Part shown: one piece after another, positions 8,952-19,228 of the stretch | Numbering within the stretch: position 1 is the first letter of the stretch | Layout: every line of letters begins with the position of its first letter | NCBI GenBank assembly: GCA_009692465.1 | Contig: SHZD01000035.1 | Span: 1-37,793 of the forward strand | Length of the DNA stretch: 37,793 nt | Source of the DNA: Myxococcales bacterium | Lineage (GTDB): Bacteria; Myxococcota_A; UBA9042 | Direction: 5' to 3' | The notes under the pieces: model-generated | The model's input: only the letters and a program-made list of their open reading frames with translations | The model's database searches: none | Told to the model about the DNA's origin: nothing | Program-made: the position numbers and the translations under genes

Positions 8952-9015
8952 GTAGACGCACCAGATTTAGGTTCTGGCGCCTCACGGCGTGGGGGTTCAA
9001 GTCCCCCCTCTCGCA
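8934..9015 (+). tRNA. tRNA-Leu (UAG)
   Basis: This is a class II tRNA with a long variable arm (CGCCTCACGGCGT). The acceptor stem is GCGAGAG (8934-8940) with CTCTCGC (9008-9014); A9015 is the discriminator. The anticodon stem CCAGA/TCTGG encloses TTTAGGT, placing TAG at 8968-8970. CCA is not encoded (CCC follows). The gene is preceded by four tandem copies of its own first 18 bases and ends 40 bp before the trigger-factor start. Confidence 0.95.
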
Positions 9016-9055
9016 CCCAAACAGTTCGATACCCGGCTAATTCCATGAGGTTGTT

Positions 9056-10504
9056 GTGAACGTTGAGCACGAGCTTCTTTCGCCAGTGCGCTGTCGCGCC
9101 CATTTTGAAATTGAGGCCGCCCAAGTCAGTGCGGCTTTTCACAGTGTGATCGGCCAGTTCACCCAAAGCGCCCAAATCAAGGGTTTTCGACCCGGAAAAG
9201 CGCCGCCAGCGACCATCGAACGCCTGTATGCCAAGGAGATTCGCGACCGGGTGTTGGACAAGTTGCTCAAGCAAGCGACCTACCCCGCCCTTGACACGCT
9301 CGACATCGATCGCCTGTCTCCGCCCGAGGTCGACAAGCTGTCGGAGCTGCGCAAAGGCGATCCGCTTCAGGTGTGGGTGCAGTTCGATATCAAGGCCAAA
9401 CTAGCACTGACCGGATACCAAGGCGCGCAATTGGCCGCGATCGAGGTCACGGTCACTGACACCGATGTCGAGGCTGAACTCGACATGCGCCGCCAAAACC
9501 GGGCGGAACTGGCGCCAGTCGATGGGCAGGTGCAAGCCGATGATGAGTTGGATGCCAGCTATTCTCTGACCCGCGCCGGCGCCGAGCAGCCCTTTGATAC
9601 AAACCAGCTTAAGGCCGTCAAGTACGCGGAATCGTCGCTACCGGCGGTGGTCTACGCCGCCTTTGCTGGGGCCAAGGCCGGCGAGGATATCGACAAGACG
9701 CTCGCCGATCCTCAGAATCCGGATGAATTTGTCCGGGTCGTGGCCACCATTGAGGCGATCAGCCGTCGCGTGCTGCCCGATTTAGATGATGAATTCGCGG
9801 TCGACCTGGGTCACGAGACGATAGCGGTGGCGCAGGCCGCGATCCGCGCGGAATTGCAACTTAAAGCCGATGCGATCAACCGCGGGGTGCGGGTTTCCAT
9901 CGCGCTCGATCACTTATTGGCCCACAACGACGTCCCGGTGGCGCGCGGGCCGGTGTTGCGCCATGTCGACCAACAAATGCAGTCGATGCGCGAGCGGTTG
10001 GGCTCAATGGTCGCGAGTTTGGGTAAGTTTTTCGATAGCTACCGGACCATGATGATCGAGTTGGCGACCGACCAGTTCAAGCGCTCGCTCGCCATTGAGG
10101 CCATTGCGGATGCCGAGGGCGTGCAATCATCGCCGGACGACGCCATGCGCGTGCTGCAGGAGCGGGTCACGGCCAATCCCAAACAAGCCAAGCAGCTGCG
10201 TAGCACTGCGATGACGCCCCAGGGTCACGCGGAGCTGGCCGAGCTGGGGCGCATGGACCGCGCTCGCCAGTTGCTGGTTGATGTGGCCCAGTGGACCGTG
10301 AGCGAAACCCTGTCGTTGGCCGACCACCACGCCCGCAAACAGGCGCCGGATCAGCTAGCCAGCGTCGCTGCCAGTGGCGACTTGGTGAGCAGTGCTGCAC
10401 CCCACGTCCATGGTCCAGACTGCGACCACGATCACCACGACGATGGCGATCACCGGCAAAACCAGTCTGAGATTTCAAACGGTTCTGCGGCAACAGCGGG
10501 TTAG
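9056..10504 (+). CDS. tig: Trigger factor, ribosome-associated chaperone and prolyl isomerase
   Basis: The protein has 482 residues with a GTG start preceded by GAGG at 9047-9050. It binds the ribosome exit tunnel and shields nascent chains. The N-terminal ribosome-docking signature GFRPGKAP is at residues 43-50. The middle section should be the FKBP-like isomerase domain, here rather divergent. The helical C-terminal arms follow, with [20 protein letters not shown]. The last 40 residues carry a His/Asp-rich tail ([17 protein letters not shown]), unusual for the family and likely to bind metal ions, as the tails of SlyD-type chaperones do. It is first in the tig-clpP-clpX-lon order, with clpP beginning 67 bp downstream. 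Confidence 0.95.
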   Translation: MNVEHELLSPVRCRAHFEIEAAQVSAAFHSVIGQFTQSAQIKGFRPGKAPPATIERLYAKEIRDRVLDKLLKQATYPALDTLDIDRLSPPEVDKLSELRKGDPLQVWVQFDIKAKLALTGYQGAQLAAIEVTVTDTDVEAELDMRRQNRAELAPVDGQVQADDELDASYSLTRAGAEQPFDTNQLKAVKYAESSLPAVVYAAFAGAKAGEDIDKTLADPQNPDEFVRVVATIEAISRRVLPDLDDEFAVDLGHETIAVAQAAIRAELQLKADAINRGVRVSIALDHLLAHNDVPVARGPVLRHVDQQMQSMRERLGSMVASLGKFFDSYRTMMIELATDQFKRSLAIEAIADAEGVQSSPDDAMRVLQERVTANPKQAKQLRSTAMTPQGHAELAELGRMDRARQLLVDVAQWTVSETLSLADHHARKQAPDQLASVAASGDLVSSAAPHVHGPDCDHDHHDDGDHRQNQSEISNGSAATAG

Positions 10505-10571
10505 CCCGCCGCCCATTCGCGGCGGTTGTCGGCAAACTCGCCGCAACTGCCTGTTTCTTAGGGAGGTCGCC

Positions 10572-11237
10572 ATGGCGCGCAATCTAGATTTCAGCGACGA
10601 GCAGGGGTATTCGGTCAACTCCGCTCACTCGGTCAGCGCCTCTTATTCGCCCCTGCCGTCGATCTACGTCACCGAGCAGACCCCGCGCGGCGAACGCAAC
10701 GCCGAAATTTGGGGTCGGCTGTTGATGGACCGCATCGTGTTCCTCGGCACTGGCATCAATGACCCGATGGCCAACTTGATCATTGCCCAGTTCTTGTTCC
10801 TGGAGAGCGAGGATCCGACCAAGGAAATTTCCTTGTACATCAACAGTCCTGGCGGCCACGTCGGCGCCGGTTTGGCGATCTACGACACCATGCAATACGT
10901 GCAGTGCCCCATCGCCACCATTTGCATTGGTCAAGCGGCGTCGATGGCTGCCGTGCTGCTAGCCGCGGGCACCAAGGGCCGTCGCGTCATCCTGCCGCAC
11001 GGTCGGGTCATGCTGCATCAACCGTTGGGCGGCTTTACCGGCCAAGCCAGCGATATTGATATTGCGGCGCGCGAAATGTTGTCGATTAAGAAGCAACTGA
11101 ATGAAATTGTTGCAAAGCACAGTGGGCAAGCTCTGGAGCGCGTCCAACAAGACACCGACCGCGACTTTCACTTGGGCGCAGAGGGTGCCAAAGCGTACGG
11201 TCTGGTCGATCAGGTGTTGGCGCGCAAGGGCAAGTAG
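10572..11237 (+). CDS. clpP: ATP-dependent Clp protease proteolytic subunit
   Basis: The protein has 221 residues. The start is fixed by GGGAGG at 10561-10566, five bases before the ATG; longer frames upstream overlap tig and are not supported. This serine peptidase forms double heptameric rings and degrades proteins unfolded by ClpX or ClpA. The catalytic triad is visible: Ser124 in GQAASMAAV, His149 in RVMLHQP, and Asp198 in DTDRDF. The handle region includes the [14 protein letters not shown] stretch. About 20 extra N-terminal residues precede the conserved core and may be a propeptide. It follows tig by 67 bp and probably shares its transcript; clpX is separated by an unusually long 563-bp gap. 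Confidence 0.97.
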   Translation: MARNLDFSDEQGYSVNSAHSVSASYSPLPSIYVTEQTPRGERNAEIWGRLLMDRIVFLGTGINDPMANLIIAQFLFLESEDPTKEISLYINSPGGHVGAGLAIYDTMQYVQCPIATICIGQAASMAAVLLAAGTKGRRVILPHGRVMLHQPLGGFTGQASDIDIAAREMLSIKKQLNEIVAKHSGQALERVQQDTDRDFHLGAEGAKAYGLVDQVLARKGK

Positions 11238-11258
11238 GCGGCGGACTAGCGCAAGTGG

Positions 11259-11300
11259 GCAATTGTGAAAGATTGTTTACTGCAATGGACCAACAATTGC
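11259..11300 (+). other. Inverted repeat downstream of clpP
   Basis: GCAATTGT (11259-11266) pairs with ACAATTGC (11293-11300), leaving a 26-base loop. It could form a weak stem at the clpP 3' end. No T-tract follows, so it is not a standard intrinsic terminator. Confidence 0.4.
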
Positions 11301-11374
11301 ACCCAGCAACGTCGCCATCCGCCACTTGCACCGAAAAACCTCCGCAGGTAGCAGGGTTTAGAACTTGCAGCGCG

Positions 11375-11404
11375 TTGACGGTCGCCAAGGGTATTGCGTA
11401 TGCT
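11375..11404 (+). promoter_or_regulatory. Possible promoter for clpX
   Basis: TTGACG (11375-11380) and TATGCT (11399-11404) are 18 bp apart, a fair sigma-70-like match. If used, transcription would start just before the heptamer array and place the whole array in the clpX 5' leader. This is judged only by similarity to the consensus. Confidence 0.35.
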
Positions 11405-11435
11405 GGACAGCAGTTGCGCACTCATTGGCCAGTTG

Positions 11436-11729
11436 GACCGCTGACCACTGACCGCTGACTGCTGACCACTGACCGCTGACCGCTGACTGCTGACCGCTGG
11501 CCACTGACCACTGACCACTGACCACTGACCACTGACCACTGACCGCTGACCACTGACCGCTGACCGCTGACCGCTGACCACTGGCCACTGACCACTGACC
11601 GCTGACCACTGGCCACTGACCACTGACCACTGACCACTGACCGCTGACCACTGACCGCTGGCCACTGACCACTGACCGCTGGCCACTGACCACTGACCAC
11701 TGACCACTGACCGCTGACCGCTGGCCACT
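11436..11729. repeat. Heptanucleotide tandem array, 42 copies, between clpP and clpX
   Basis: Exactly 294 bp, made of 42 units of 7 bp. Four unit types occur: GACCACT, GACCGCT, GGCCACT and GACTGCT, differing only at A/G or C/T transition sites. GACTGCT appears only twice, near the left end. Because 7 is not a multiple of 3, all frames stay open on the minus strand and give spurious Ser-Gly-Gln-Trp-rich frames. Similar heptamer arrays (STRR sequences) are known from cyanobacteria. The array ends 71 bp before the clpX start. Confidence 0.97.
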
Positions 11730-11758
11730 GCAGCCGGTGCCAACTGCAGCCGGTGCCG
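11727..11758. repeat. 16-bp tandem duplication before clpX
   Basis: ACTGCAGCCGGTGCC(a/g) is repeated head to tail at 11727-11742 and 11743-11758, directly after the heptamer array. Three further GCGATG- or GATGAC-like words lie between it and the clpX ribosome binding site. Confidence 0.85.
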
Positions 11759-11800
11759 ATGACGAAGGCGATGACACTGGCGATGTTACGGGAGATGTGA

Positions 11801-13041
<1,241 letters not shown>

Positions 13042-13045
<4 letters not shown>

Positions 13046-13317
13046 AGCACCGATCAGATTCCATCTGATCGGGTGCTCACTGCTTGCTTCGTGGGTCGCG
13101 AGCTTGCGCCCTGGGCGTCAAGCCGCTCCAGTTTTGTTGGGGAATTTCTCGAGGGTCGGCGATAATTGGTCAGGTCTCTAGAGCACCGATCAGATTCCAT
13201 CTGATCGGGTGCTCACTGCTGGCTTCGTGGGTCGCGAGCTTGCGCCCTGGGCGTCAAGCCGCTCCAGTTTTGTTGGGGAATTTCTCGAGGGTCGGCGATA
13301 ATTGGTCAGGTCTCTAG
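13042..13317 (+). repeat. Hairpin-core elements E1 and E2, tandem duplicate of 136 bp
   Basis: Two near-identical units begin at CTAG 13042 and CTAG 13178 and end at CTAG 13314-13317. Each opens with a hairpin, GAGCACCGATCAGAT, paired through a TCC loop with its complement (13045-13078 in E1; one bulged G). The shared core follows (13081-13129 and 13217-13265; TGCTTGCTTCGTGGGTCGCG and onward). The unit closes with GGTCTCTAG. E1 begins within the clpX stop codon and lies in the sense orientation of clpX. Confidence 0.9.
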
Positions 13318-13455
13318 GGATCTGTCCAAAAAAACTCGATCGACTTTGGCAACACAGGAGCGGCGAGTCGGCCTCTGCGGACGCCAGCTTAGCGACCACC
13401 AAGACGAGTAACCAGAACCAGCCACAGAGCGACGTATTCTGAGACAGTTCCTAAG
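13314..13455 (-). repeat. Hairpin-core element F', inverted, upstream of lon
   Basis: Read on the minus strand, this is homologous to the element at 34292-34432: terminal GGAACTGTC, a decayed hairpin, then the core with TGGTCGCTAAGCTGGCGTC (about 13408-13359), ending GGACAGATCCCTAG. Its CTAG border is shared with element E2. It is the only core copy here that points against the surrounding genes. Confidence 0.8.
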
Positions 13456-13616
13456 TCCGGGCACCACCGACCTACTCCAAACGCTGGTCGCAGCAGCCGT
13501 CGCCAACTTGTATGCGACTTGGCTGCTGCCAGTTGACGCCGCGGCAGGGCCGCCCTTATGTGCCAGTGGTTGCCGGTCGCCCGCACTTGCGGTGCCGCCG
13601 CGTAACGAGGAGTTCT

Positions 13617-16049
13617 ATGCGCAAGCCGTTTTCGCAGCCTACTAGCTATCAACTGCCTGTTTTGCCATTGCGCGACGTGGTGGTCTTTCCGTACATGGTC
13701 GTGCCGCTGTTCGTCGGTCGCGACAAGTCGGTCGCGGCGCTGGAAGCGGCATTTGCGCGCCCAGACAACGACATCCTGATCGTGGCTCAGCTCAATGCCC
13801 GCACCAACGAGCCGACCCAGGAAGACCTGTTCGATGTGGCTTGCGTCGGCACTGTCAAAAATATCATGCGGTTGCCCGATGGGACCGTCAAAGTATTGGT
13901 TGAAGGGCGCCGCCGGGCTAAAATTGTCAAATTTGTTGAAGAATTTAACTACTTGTGTGCTGAAGTTGCGCCGTGGGTCGACGAAGAAGAACCGTTGGTC
14001 ACCGAGTCGGACCTCGAAGCGCTGCGCCAAGGTGTGCGCGCCGCGTTTGAGGGGTACATCAAGGTCAACCGTCGGATTCCACCTGAGATTCTGATGTCGG
14101 TGACCACCATCGACGACGCCGGCCAGTTGGCAGACACGATTACCGCGCATGTCGGCCTCAAGCTGCCCGAGCGCCAAGAACTGCTGGCGATCGCCTCGCC
14201 CAACCAGCGGTTGCGGCGGCTAACTGAGCTGTTGTCCCGTGAATCCGACCACTTGGCGACCGAGCAGCCAGGCAAAAAGCCGACAGCAGGTCAGGGTTCA
14301 AAAGGCCAGAGCGCGCAAGGCGACGCCAGCTTGGAAGCCGATGAATTCAAACAAGAGCTTGAAGATCTAGGCCGGCAAGTCGCGGAAAAGGGTCTGTCGA
14401 CAGAGGCCAAGGACAAGCTGGAACGCGAGCTCAAGAAGCTCAAGATGATGAACCCAATGTCCGCCGAAGCCGGGGTGGTGCGCACCTACATGGAGTGGGT
14501 GCTGTCGCTGCCGTGGTCGACGATGAGCGAGGATAAACTCGATGTGATCTTGGCCAAAAAAGTCTTGGACGAAGACCACTACGGTCTGGAGAAACCCAAG
14601 GAGCGCATCGTCGAGTACTTGGCGGTCCAGCAACTGCGCGGCGAGATCGGCAAGGGCCCCGTGCTCTGTTTGGTCGGGCCGCCGGGGGTGGGGAAAACCA
14701 GTCTGGCCAAGAGCGTTGCCAAAGCATTGGGCCGTAAATTCGTTCGGATTTCGCTGGGCGGCGTCCGCGACGAAGCTGAAATTCGCGGTCACCGCCGCAC
14801 CTACGTCGGCGCCTTGCCGGGCAAGATCATCGCGGCCATCAAGCGCGCGGGGACCAGCAATCCGGTGTTGTTGCTCGACGAAGTGGATAAGATGTCGATG
14901 GATTTTCGCGGCGATCCGGCCTCGGCGCTGCTCGAAGTGCTCGACCCTGAGCAACACCACGCTTTTGTCGACCACTACATCGATCTGGACTACGACCTGA
15001 GCAAGGTGCTGTTTATTACCACCGCCAATCATTTGCCCAGTATTCCGTGGCCACTGCAGGATCGCCTAGAAATCCTTGAACTGGGCGGCTACACCGAGTA
15101 CGACAAGCTGCAAATCGCCAAGAGCTATTTGGTTCCACGGCAGTTGGAAGAAACGGGACTGGGTAAGGCCGCGGACGTGCAGGTCAGCGACGACGCCATT
15201 GAGGTGCTGATCCGCTGCTACACCCGCGAAGCGGGGGTGCGCAGCCTGGAGCGCCAGATCGGCGGGGTGTGCCGCAAACTGGGCACCAAGCATTTGACCA
15301 CCGCCCTACAAGAAGGCGAAACCGCGACCCGTAAGACCTATCAAGTCGACCGGCCAGCGGTGATCGAGTTGCTGGGACCAGAGAAGTACAAGCGCAACGA
15401 TGCCGAGCGCCAAGACCGCGTCGGGGTCAGCAACGGTCTGGCCGTCACCGCGACCGGGGGCGACTTGTTGGTGGTGGAAGTCGCGCTGGTGCCCGGCAAG
15501 GGCAAAATGACGGTGACCGGCAAACTCGGTGACGTCATGAAAGAGTCGGTCGAAGCCGCGCTGACCTACGTGCGCTCACGCGCGCACCTGATGGGCGTGC
15601 ACAAGGAATTCGCCACCAAGATCGACTTGCATGTGCACTTTCCCGAAGGTGCCATTCCCAAAGATGGACCGTCGGCGGGCATCGCCATCGCCTCGGCGCT
15701 ATGTTCGGCGCTGACCCAAATTCCGGTGCGGCACGACGTGGCGATGACCGGCGAAATCACCTTGCGCGGTCGCGTGTTGCAGATTGGCGGCCTCAAGGAA
15801 AAGATGATTGCGGCGCACCGAGCGGGGATTACCAAAATCGTGGTGCCGCGCGAAAATGAACGGGATTTGCAAGAGATTCCCAAGCAAGTGACCGACGCTA
15901 TGGAGATCGTATTGGTCGACCATGCCGATCAGGTTTTGCAGAACGTGCTGCGCTTGGCCGATCCGAAGGCGTTCTTGGCCAATCCGACTGCACTCACCGG
16001 CGATGATCTGGGCATTCACGAGGGTTCATCGACGGTTGTGACGCACTAG
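13617..16049 (+). CDS. lon: Lon ATP-dependent protease
   Basis: The protein has 810 residues. The start at 13617 is chosen because GAGGAG lies five bases upstream and the N-terminus ([20 protein letters not shown]) then matches the family. The open frame continues to 13512 without support. It has the N-terminal substrate-binding domain (about 12-210), then the AAA+ module with Walker A GPPGVGKT (354-361) and Walker B LLLDEVDK. The C-terminal protease domain carries the Ser-Lys dyad: Ser686 in KDGPSAGIA and Lys729 in GGLKEKM. The linker at about 220-245 is rich in Gly/Gln/Ser/Lys. Lon degrades misfolded and regulatory proteins in the cytosol. It completes the tig-clpP-clpX-lon quality-control set. 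The TAG stop lies in the CTAG border of repeat R2. Confidence 0.97.
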   Translation: MRKPFSQPTSYQLPVLPLRDVVVFPYMVVPLFVGRDKSVAALEAAFARPDNDILIVAQLNARTNEPTQEDLFDVACVGTVKNIMRLPDGTVKVLVEGRRRAKIVKFVEEFNYLCAEVAPWVDEEEPLVTESDLEALRQGVRAAFEGYIKVNRRIPPEILMSVTTIDDAGQLADTITAHVGLKLPERQELLAIASPNQRLRRLTELLSRESDHLATEQPGKKPTAGQGSKGQSAQGDASLEADEFKQELEDLGRQVAEKGLSTEAKDKLERELKKLKMMNPMSAEAGVVRTYMEWVLSLPWSTMSEDKLDVILAKKVLDEDHYGLEKPKERIVEYLAVQQLRGEIGKGPVLCLVGPPGVGKTSLAKSVAKALGRKFVRISLGGVRDEAEIRGHRRTYVGALPGKIIAAIKRAGTSNPVLLLDEVDKMSMDFRGDPASALLEVLDPEQHHAFVDHYIDLDYDLSKVLFITTANHLPSIPWPLQDRLEILELGGYTEYDKLQIAKSYLVPRQLEETGLGKAADVQVSDDAIEVLIRCYTREAGVRSLERQIGGVCRKLGTKHLTTALQEGETATRKTYQVDRPAVIELLGPEKYKRNDAERQDRVGVSNGLAVTATGGDLLVVEVALVPGKGKMTVTGKLGDVMKESVEAALTYVRSRAHLMGVHKEFATKIDLHVHFPEGAIPKDGPSAGIAIASALCSALTQIPVRHDVAMTGEITLRGRVLQIGGLKEKMIAAHRAGITKIVVPRENERDLQEIPKQVTDAMEIVLVDHADQVLQNVLRLADPKAFLANPTALTGDDLGIHEGSSTVVTH

Positions 16050-16264
16050 GAGCCTGTCGGAAATCAATCGGTTGTGAAATGTCTATCAGGTTATACACAA
16101 TGAATCTATTACGATCCGACAGGCTCCTGGCCAGTCAACTCTTCTCAACTGTCCCAGAACTGCCCGGAGAACTGGCCCAATCAAATTCGTGCAGTTTCGG
16201 ACAGTTGCCGCCGTCTAGCCAGACGGCGCGAGGAGCGAGTCGGAATACTCCGACACGCCCCTAG
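16046..16264 (+). repeat. Composite palindromic repeat R2 (A-B-C-D), full copy
   Basis: Module A opens with CTAG (shared with the lon stop) and has a perfect 12-bp inverted repeat, GGAGCCTGTCGG (16049-16060) with CCGACAGGCTCC (16116-16127). Module B lies between AACTGTCC (16147) and GGACAGTT (16206). Module C is the hairpin GCCGTCT/AGACGGC (16210-16227). Module D is a GAGTCGG/CCGACAC palindrome ending at CTAG 16261-16264, shared with the next element. Confidence 0.92.
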
Positions 16265-16453
16265 AGCACCAAGCAGATTCCATCTGATTCTGTGATCATT
16301 GCTTGTTTCGTCGGTCGCGAACGCGCGCCCGGGGCGTGTCGCCGCTCCATTCCCAATGGAAACCAATCGCATTTTGGGGTCGGGACACCTGGTTTGGGCT
16401 ACAGACCGCGGTCAGTGGTGCTTGCGCTGACAGCAATATGTTTGGTGCTCTAG
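16261..16453 (+). repeat. Element G1 with CTAG-ended terminal inverted repeats
   Basis: A 193-bp unit bounded by CTAGAGCACC and GGTGCTCTAG, a perfect 10-bp terminal inverted repeat. It contains the conserved core (16299-16347) and small palindromes including TCCATT/AATGGA. The same unit recurs at 27997-28190, also directly after a composite R copy. Confidence 0.9.
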
Positions 16454-16563
16454 ACGGCCGATCAACGCTTTTTTGGGTTGGCTAGCTACACTCGCTGGGT
16501 GGGTCGCCAAGCTCGCGTCTGCTGCGCAGCCGACTCGCGGCTCCGGCCAAGGTTTGATCTCGG
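16450..16563 (+). repeat. Diverged hairpin-core element between lon and the methyltransferase
   Basis: It begins at the CTAG shared with G1. The opening hairpin is poorly preserved. The core is recognisable (about 16492-16545, GGGTGGGTCGCCAAGCTCGC, then GCCGACTCGCGGCTCC). It lies between the convergent ends of lon and the methyltransferase gene. Together the elements at 16046-16563 fill the whole gap, and I see no gene there. Confidence 0.7.
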
Positions 16564-16573
16564 ATTTTGGTGA

Positions 16574-17440
16574 CTATGTATAGCAAGTCCGCGCGACCGA
16601 TACGTACAGCGATTCGACGGTGCGCTCGCTGCGGCCCAGCAAGGTGGCCTGCGCCGAACGGCCCGCATCGAGCTCAACGCGCCGCAACCCAAGGTCAGCC
16701 GGCAGGGGCGCGCCATAGGACTTGTCGCCGGTGCGACCGTCGTAGCTGAGCACGATCGTGACCCCGCGTTTGTGCAGTGCGCGCAGCCCGGCGATCAACT
16801 CTTGGCGGTCCAAGCTGGCGACATAGCGGCGATCGGCGCCGTGAGAGGTTCCGGCATACGGCGGATCGAGATAGGCGAGGTCACCGACCGTAGCGTCAGC
16901 CAGGGTCGCTAGCCAGTCGCCATGGCGAAATTCCGCCTTATTGACAAGCAGTTGACTCGCCGCCGCGATCGACTTGGCCATCCGCAGCGGATCGGTACCG
17001 CGGCGCCGAAGGTCTGGCGACTGGTTGAAGTGCCCGTTGCTGCCAAAACGCACTGCATTTTTGACGCATCGCGCGCACAACCACAAGAAATCCTTAGGAT
17101 CTCCGGCAGCATTAAAGCGCGACCGCGCCAGCCCATAGTCGCCCACCCCACCGTCGTGCTGGGCGGCGTGGAGCGCAGCATAGTGATTCGCAACATGTTG
17201 GGGCGAATACATAATTTGCCGCCACAACTCGACAAGCGCCGGCAACCGGTCGCCAAGCACAAATTGCCCGGCAAGCCCGTGAAAAGCGGCATACAGCGTC
17301 ACGGCAGCCGACCCACAAAAAGGTTCGTATAATCGCCGGATTGGACCATGAGCGCGCAAGTGGCTGGCGATCGCCGGCGCCAACAGGCGCTTACTGCCCT
17401 GATACGGGACGACGTGCGGCACAACGAATCGCTGGGGCAT
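16574..17440 (-). CDS. D12-class N6-adenine DNA methyltransferase
   Basis: The protein has 288 residues from the ATG at 17440. A TTG six codons upstream (17458), with AAGG just before it, is an alternative start. It transfers a methyl group from S-adenosylmethionine to adenine in a specific DNA site. The three D12 (Dam-like) motifs are in order: PYQGSKRLLAP (12-22), the SAM-binding EPFCGSAAV (39-47) and the catalytic DPPY (192-195). The conserved tail SAQATLLGRSERTVESLY is also present. No restriction endonuclease gene lies beside it: one side is filled by repeats and the other is ffh. It is therefore either an orphan, possibly regulatory, methylase or the remnant of a restriction system. The target site cannot be read from the sequence. 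Confidence 0.9.
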   Translation of the reverse strand: MPQRFVVPHVVPYQGSKRLLAPAIASHLRAHGPIRRLYEPFCGSAAVTLYAAFHGLAGQFVLGDRLPALVELWRQIMYSPQHVANHYAALHAAQHDGGVGDYGLARSRFNAAGDPKDFLWLCARCVKNAVRFGSNGHFNQSPDLRRRGTDPLRMAKSIAAASQLLVNKAEFRHGDWLATLADATVGDLAYLDPPYAGTSHGADRRYVASLDRQELIAGLRALHKRGVTIVLSYDGRTGDKSYGAPLPADLGLRRVELDAGRSAQATLLGRSERTVESLYVSVARTCYT

Positions 17441-17533
17441 TGGCCAATCGTGGCCCAAACGACCTTGAAAATCCAGCCCTGTCGCCCTACATTCCGCCGC
17501 CCCGCGCCACCGGATTTTGCGCTTGGAACGACC

Positions 17534-19228
17534 ATGTTAGAGACGATTACCAAAGGCTTTCGCTCGGCTCGCTATCGCTTGCAAGGCTACCGTGAACTGG
17601 ACGAAGAGACCTTGGACGAGGTGCTGAGCGATATTCGCACTTCGTTGTTGGAGGCCGACGTCGAAGTCGGCGTGGCCAAGAAGTTTCTGGCCGAGGTCAA
17701 AGCCAAGGCCTTGGGCGAAGTGGTGCAGGTCCGAGCCAAGGATAGCGGAGGTCACGCCCACAAGATTTCGCCGCAAGATCATTTCGTTAAGATCTGCAAC
17801 GACGAACTGATGGCGCTGATGGATCCGGGCAGCGAGGGTCTGGAGCTCAAGGCCAAGGGCATCACTTCGATCATGATGGTTGGCTTGCAGGGGTCGGGCA
17901 AGACGACCACGGCGGGCAAGCTCGCCAACTTGTACAAGACGGCCGGCAAGAAGGTGATGATGGTCGCCGCCGACATCTATCGACCGGCCGCGATCGAGCA
18001 ACTCAAGGTCCTTGGCCAGCGTTTGGATGTCCCGGTATTTTCCGTAGCCGGCATGACTCCGCCGGACTTGTGCGAAAAGGGCCTGGCCGAAGCCAAAAAG
18101 CAGGGCTGCGATCTGGTGATCTTTGATACCGCTGGCCGGTTGTCGATCGACGAGCAGTTGATGAACGAATTGGCGGAGATCCGCCGTCGATCGCCGCCAG
18201 ATCACGTGCTGCTCGTCGTGGACGCCATGATTGGTCAGGACTCGGTCACAACCGCTCGGCATTTCAATGAAAAAGTCGGTATCGACGGCGTGGTGTTGAC
18301 CAAGCTGGACGGCGATGCCCGCGGTGGCGCGGCGCTGTCGGTCAAGATGGTGACGGGCGCCCCAGTGCGCTTTGTCGGCATGGGCGAAGGGCTCGACAAG
18401 CTCGAAGCCTTTCGCGCCGAAGGCATGGCCAGTCGCATTTTGGGCATGGGCGACATCGTCAGCTTAGTCAATGAATTCAGCAAGCACGTCGACGAGCGCA
18501 AGGCTGAGCAAGACGCCCGCCGCATGCTAAGCGGCAAGTTTACGCTGGTCGATTTCTTGGAGCAGATTCGGCTACTCAAGAAAATGGGCAGTTTGCGCGA
18601 TGTTATGGAAAAGCTGCCGTTTTTCTCGGACGCGCTGGCCGACGGCGCCAAGTTTGACGACAAGCAACTGATGGTCGTCGAGTCGATCATCCAGTCGATG
18701 ACGCCGTTGGAGCGCCGCAAGCCGCAATTGCTCAAAGCGCGGCGCATACAGCGAGTTGCCCGCGGCTCGGGGCGCAAGCCGCAGGACGTGCTGGACCTCA
18801 TGCAGCGTTTTGAAGTGATGCGCCAGATGATGGCGCGCATTGGTCAGGCCCCGGGCCTGCTGTCGCGGTTGCCGGGCTTTGGTCAGTTGGCGCAATTGAA
18901 CAAGCTCAAGGGCGGCGGCGTCGATGCGTTTTTTGATGGTTTGCAAGGGGTTGGCGGGCAAGGCGACCCGCAGAGCGGCGCTGATGCAGGGAGCATGGCC
19001 GGGATGCCCAATTTTGGCTCCATGCCCAACTTTATGCCTTCGGCCGGTTCGATGGGCGGCATGGGCGGGCTGATGGGCGGCATGGGGACAGCGGGCGGAT
19101 TGAGCGCCGCTGGTTGGGGGCAGACTGGCGTCGGTCAGCCGCCGCCGCGCAAGGAAGTCGATCGCGATAAGCGCAAGCAAAAGAACAAGGCCGCAGCACA
19201 ATCTCGCAAGAAGAACCGCAAGAAGTAG
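17534..19228 (+). CDS. ffh: Signal recognition particle GTPase Ffh
   Basis: The protein has 564 residues. The start at 17534 gives the family's usual N-terminus (MLETITKGFRSARYRLQGY); an open frame upstream to 17348 overlaps the divergent methyltransferase gene and is rejected. Ffh binds signal sequences and 4.5S RNA and docks with FtsY to deliver membrane proteins. The NG domain shows GLQGSGKTTTAGKLA (G1), DTAGRLSIDEQL (G3), TKLDGDARGG (G4) and FVGMGEGLDKLE (G5). The M domain includes the RNA-binding RRIQRVARGSGR. After about residue 460 there is an unusually long Met/Gly-rich extension (repeats of GSM, GGMGG) and a Lys/Arg-rich end. E. coli Ffh is about 450 residues. FtsY is not in the window. 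Confidence 0.97.
   Translation: MLETITKGFRSARYRLQGYRELDEETLDEVLSDIRTSLLEADVEVGVAKKFLAEVKAKALGEVVQVRAKDSGGHAHKISPQDHFVKICNDELMALMDPGSEGLELKAKGITSIMMVGLQGSGKTTTAGKLANLYKTAGKKVMMVAADIYRPAAIEQLKVLGQRLDVPVFSVAGMTPPDLCEKGLAEAKKQGCDLVIFDTAGRLSIDEQLMNELAEIRRRSPPDHVLLVVDAMIGQDSVTTARHFNEKVGIDGVVLTKLDGDARGGAALSVKMVTGAPVRFVGMGEGLDKLEAFRAEGMASRILGMGDIVSLVNEFSKHVDERKAEQDARRMLSGKFTLVDFLEQIRLLKKMGSLRDVMEKLPFFSDALADGAKFDDKQLMVVESIIQSMTPLERRKPQLLKARRIQRVARGSGRKPQDVLDLMQRFEVMRQMMARIGQAPGLLSRLPGFGQLAQLNKLKGGGVDAFFDGLQGVGGQGDPQSGADAGSMAGMPNFGSMPNFMPSAGSMGGMGGLMGGMGTAGGLSAAGWGQTGVGQPPPRKEVDRDKRKQKNKAAAQSRKKNRKK

Noticed and set aside
13512-13616. N-terminal extension of Lon
   Set aside because: A strong ribosome binding site (GAGGAG) and the conserved N-terminus place the start at 13617.
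16079-16264. A 61-codon frame conserved in R2 and R3 (starting MSIRLYTMNLLRSD), with an in-frame 12-bp insertion in R4
   Set aside because: Most R2/R3 differences change the amino acid, the ATG is lost in R4, and R1 has an internal stop. The conservation is that of the palindromes, not of a protein.
17348-17533. N-terminal extension of Ffh
   Set aside because: The family's conserved N-terminus begins at 17534, and the extension overlaps the divergent methyltransferase start.
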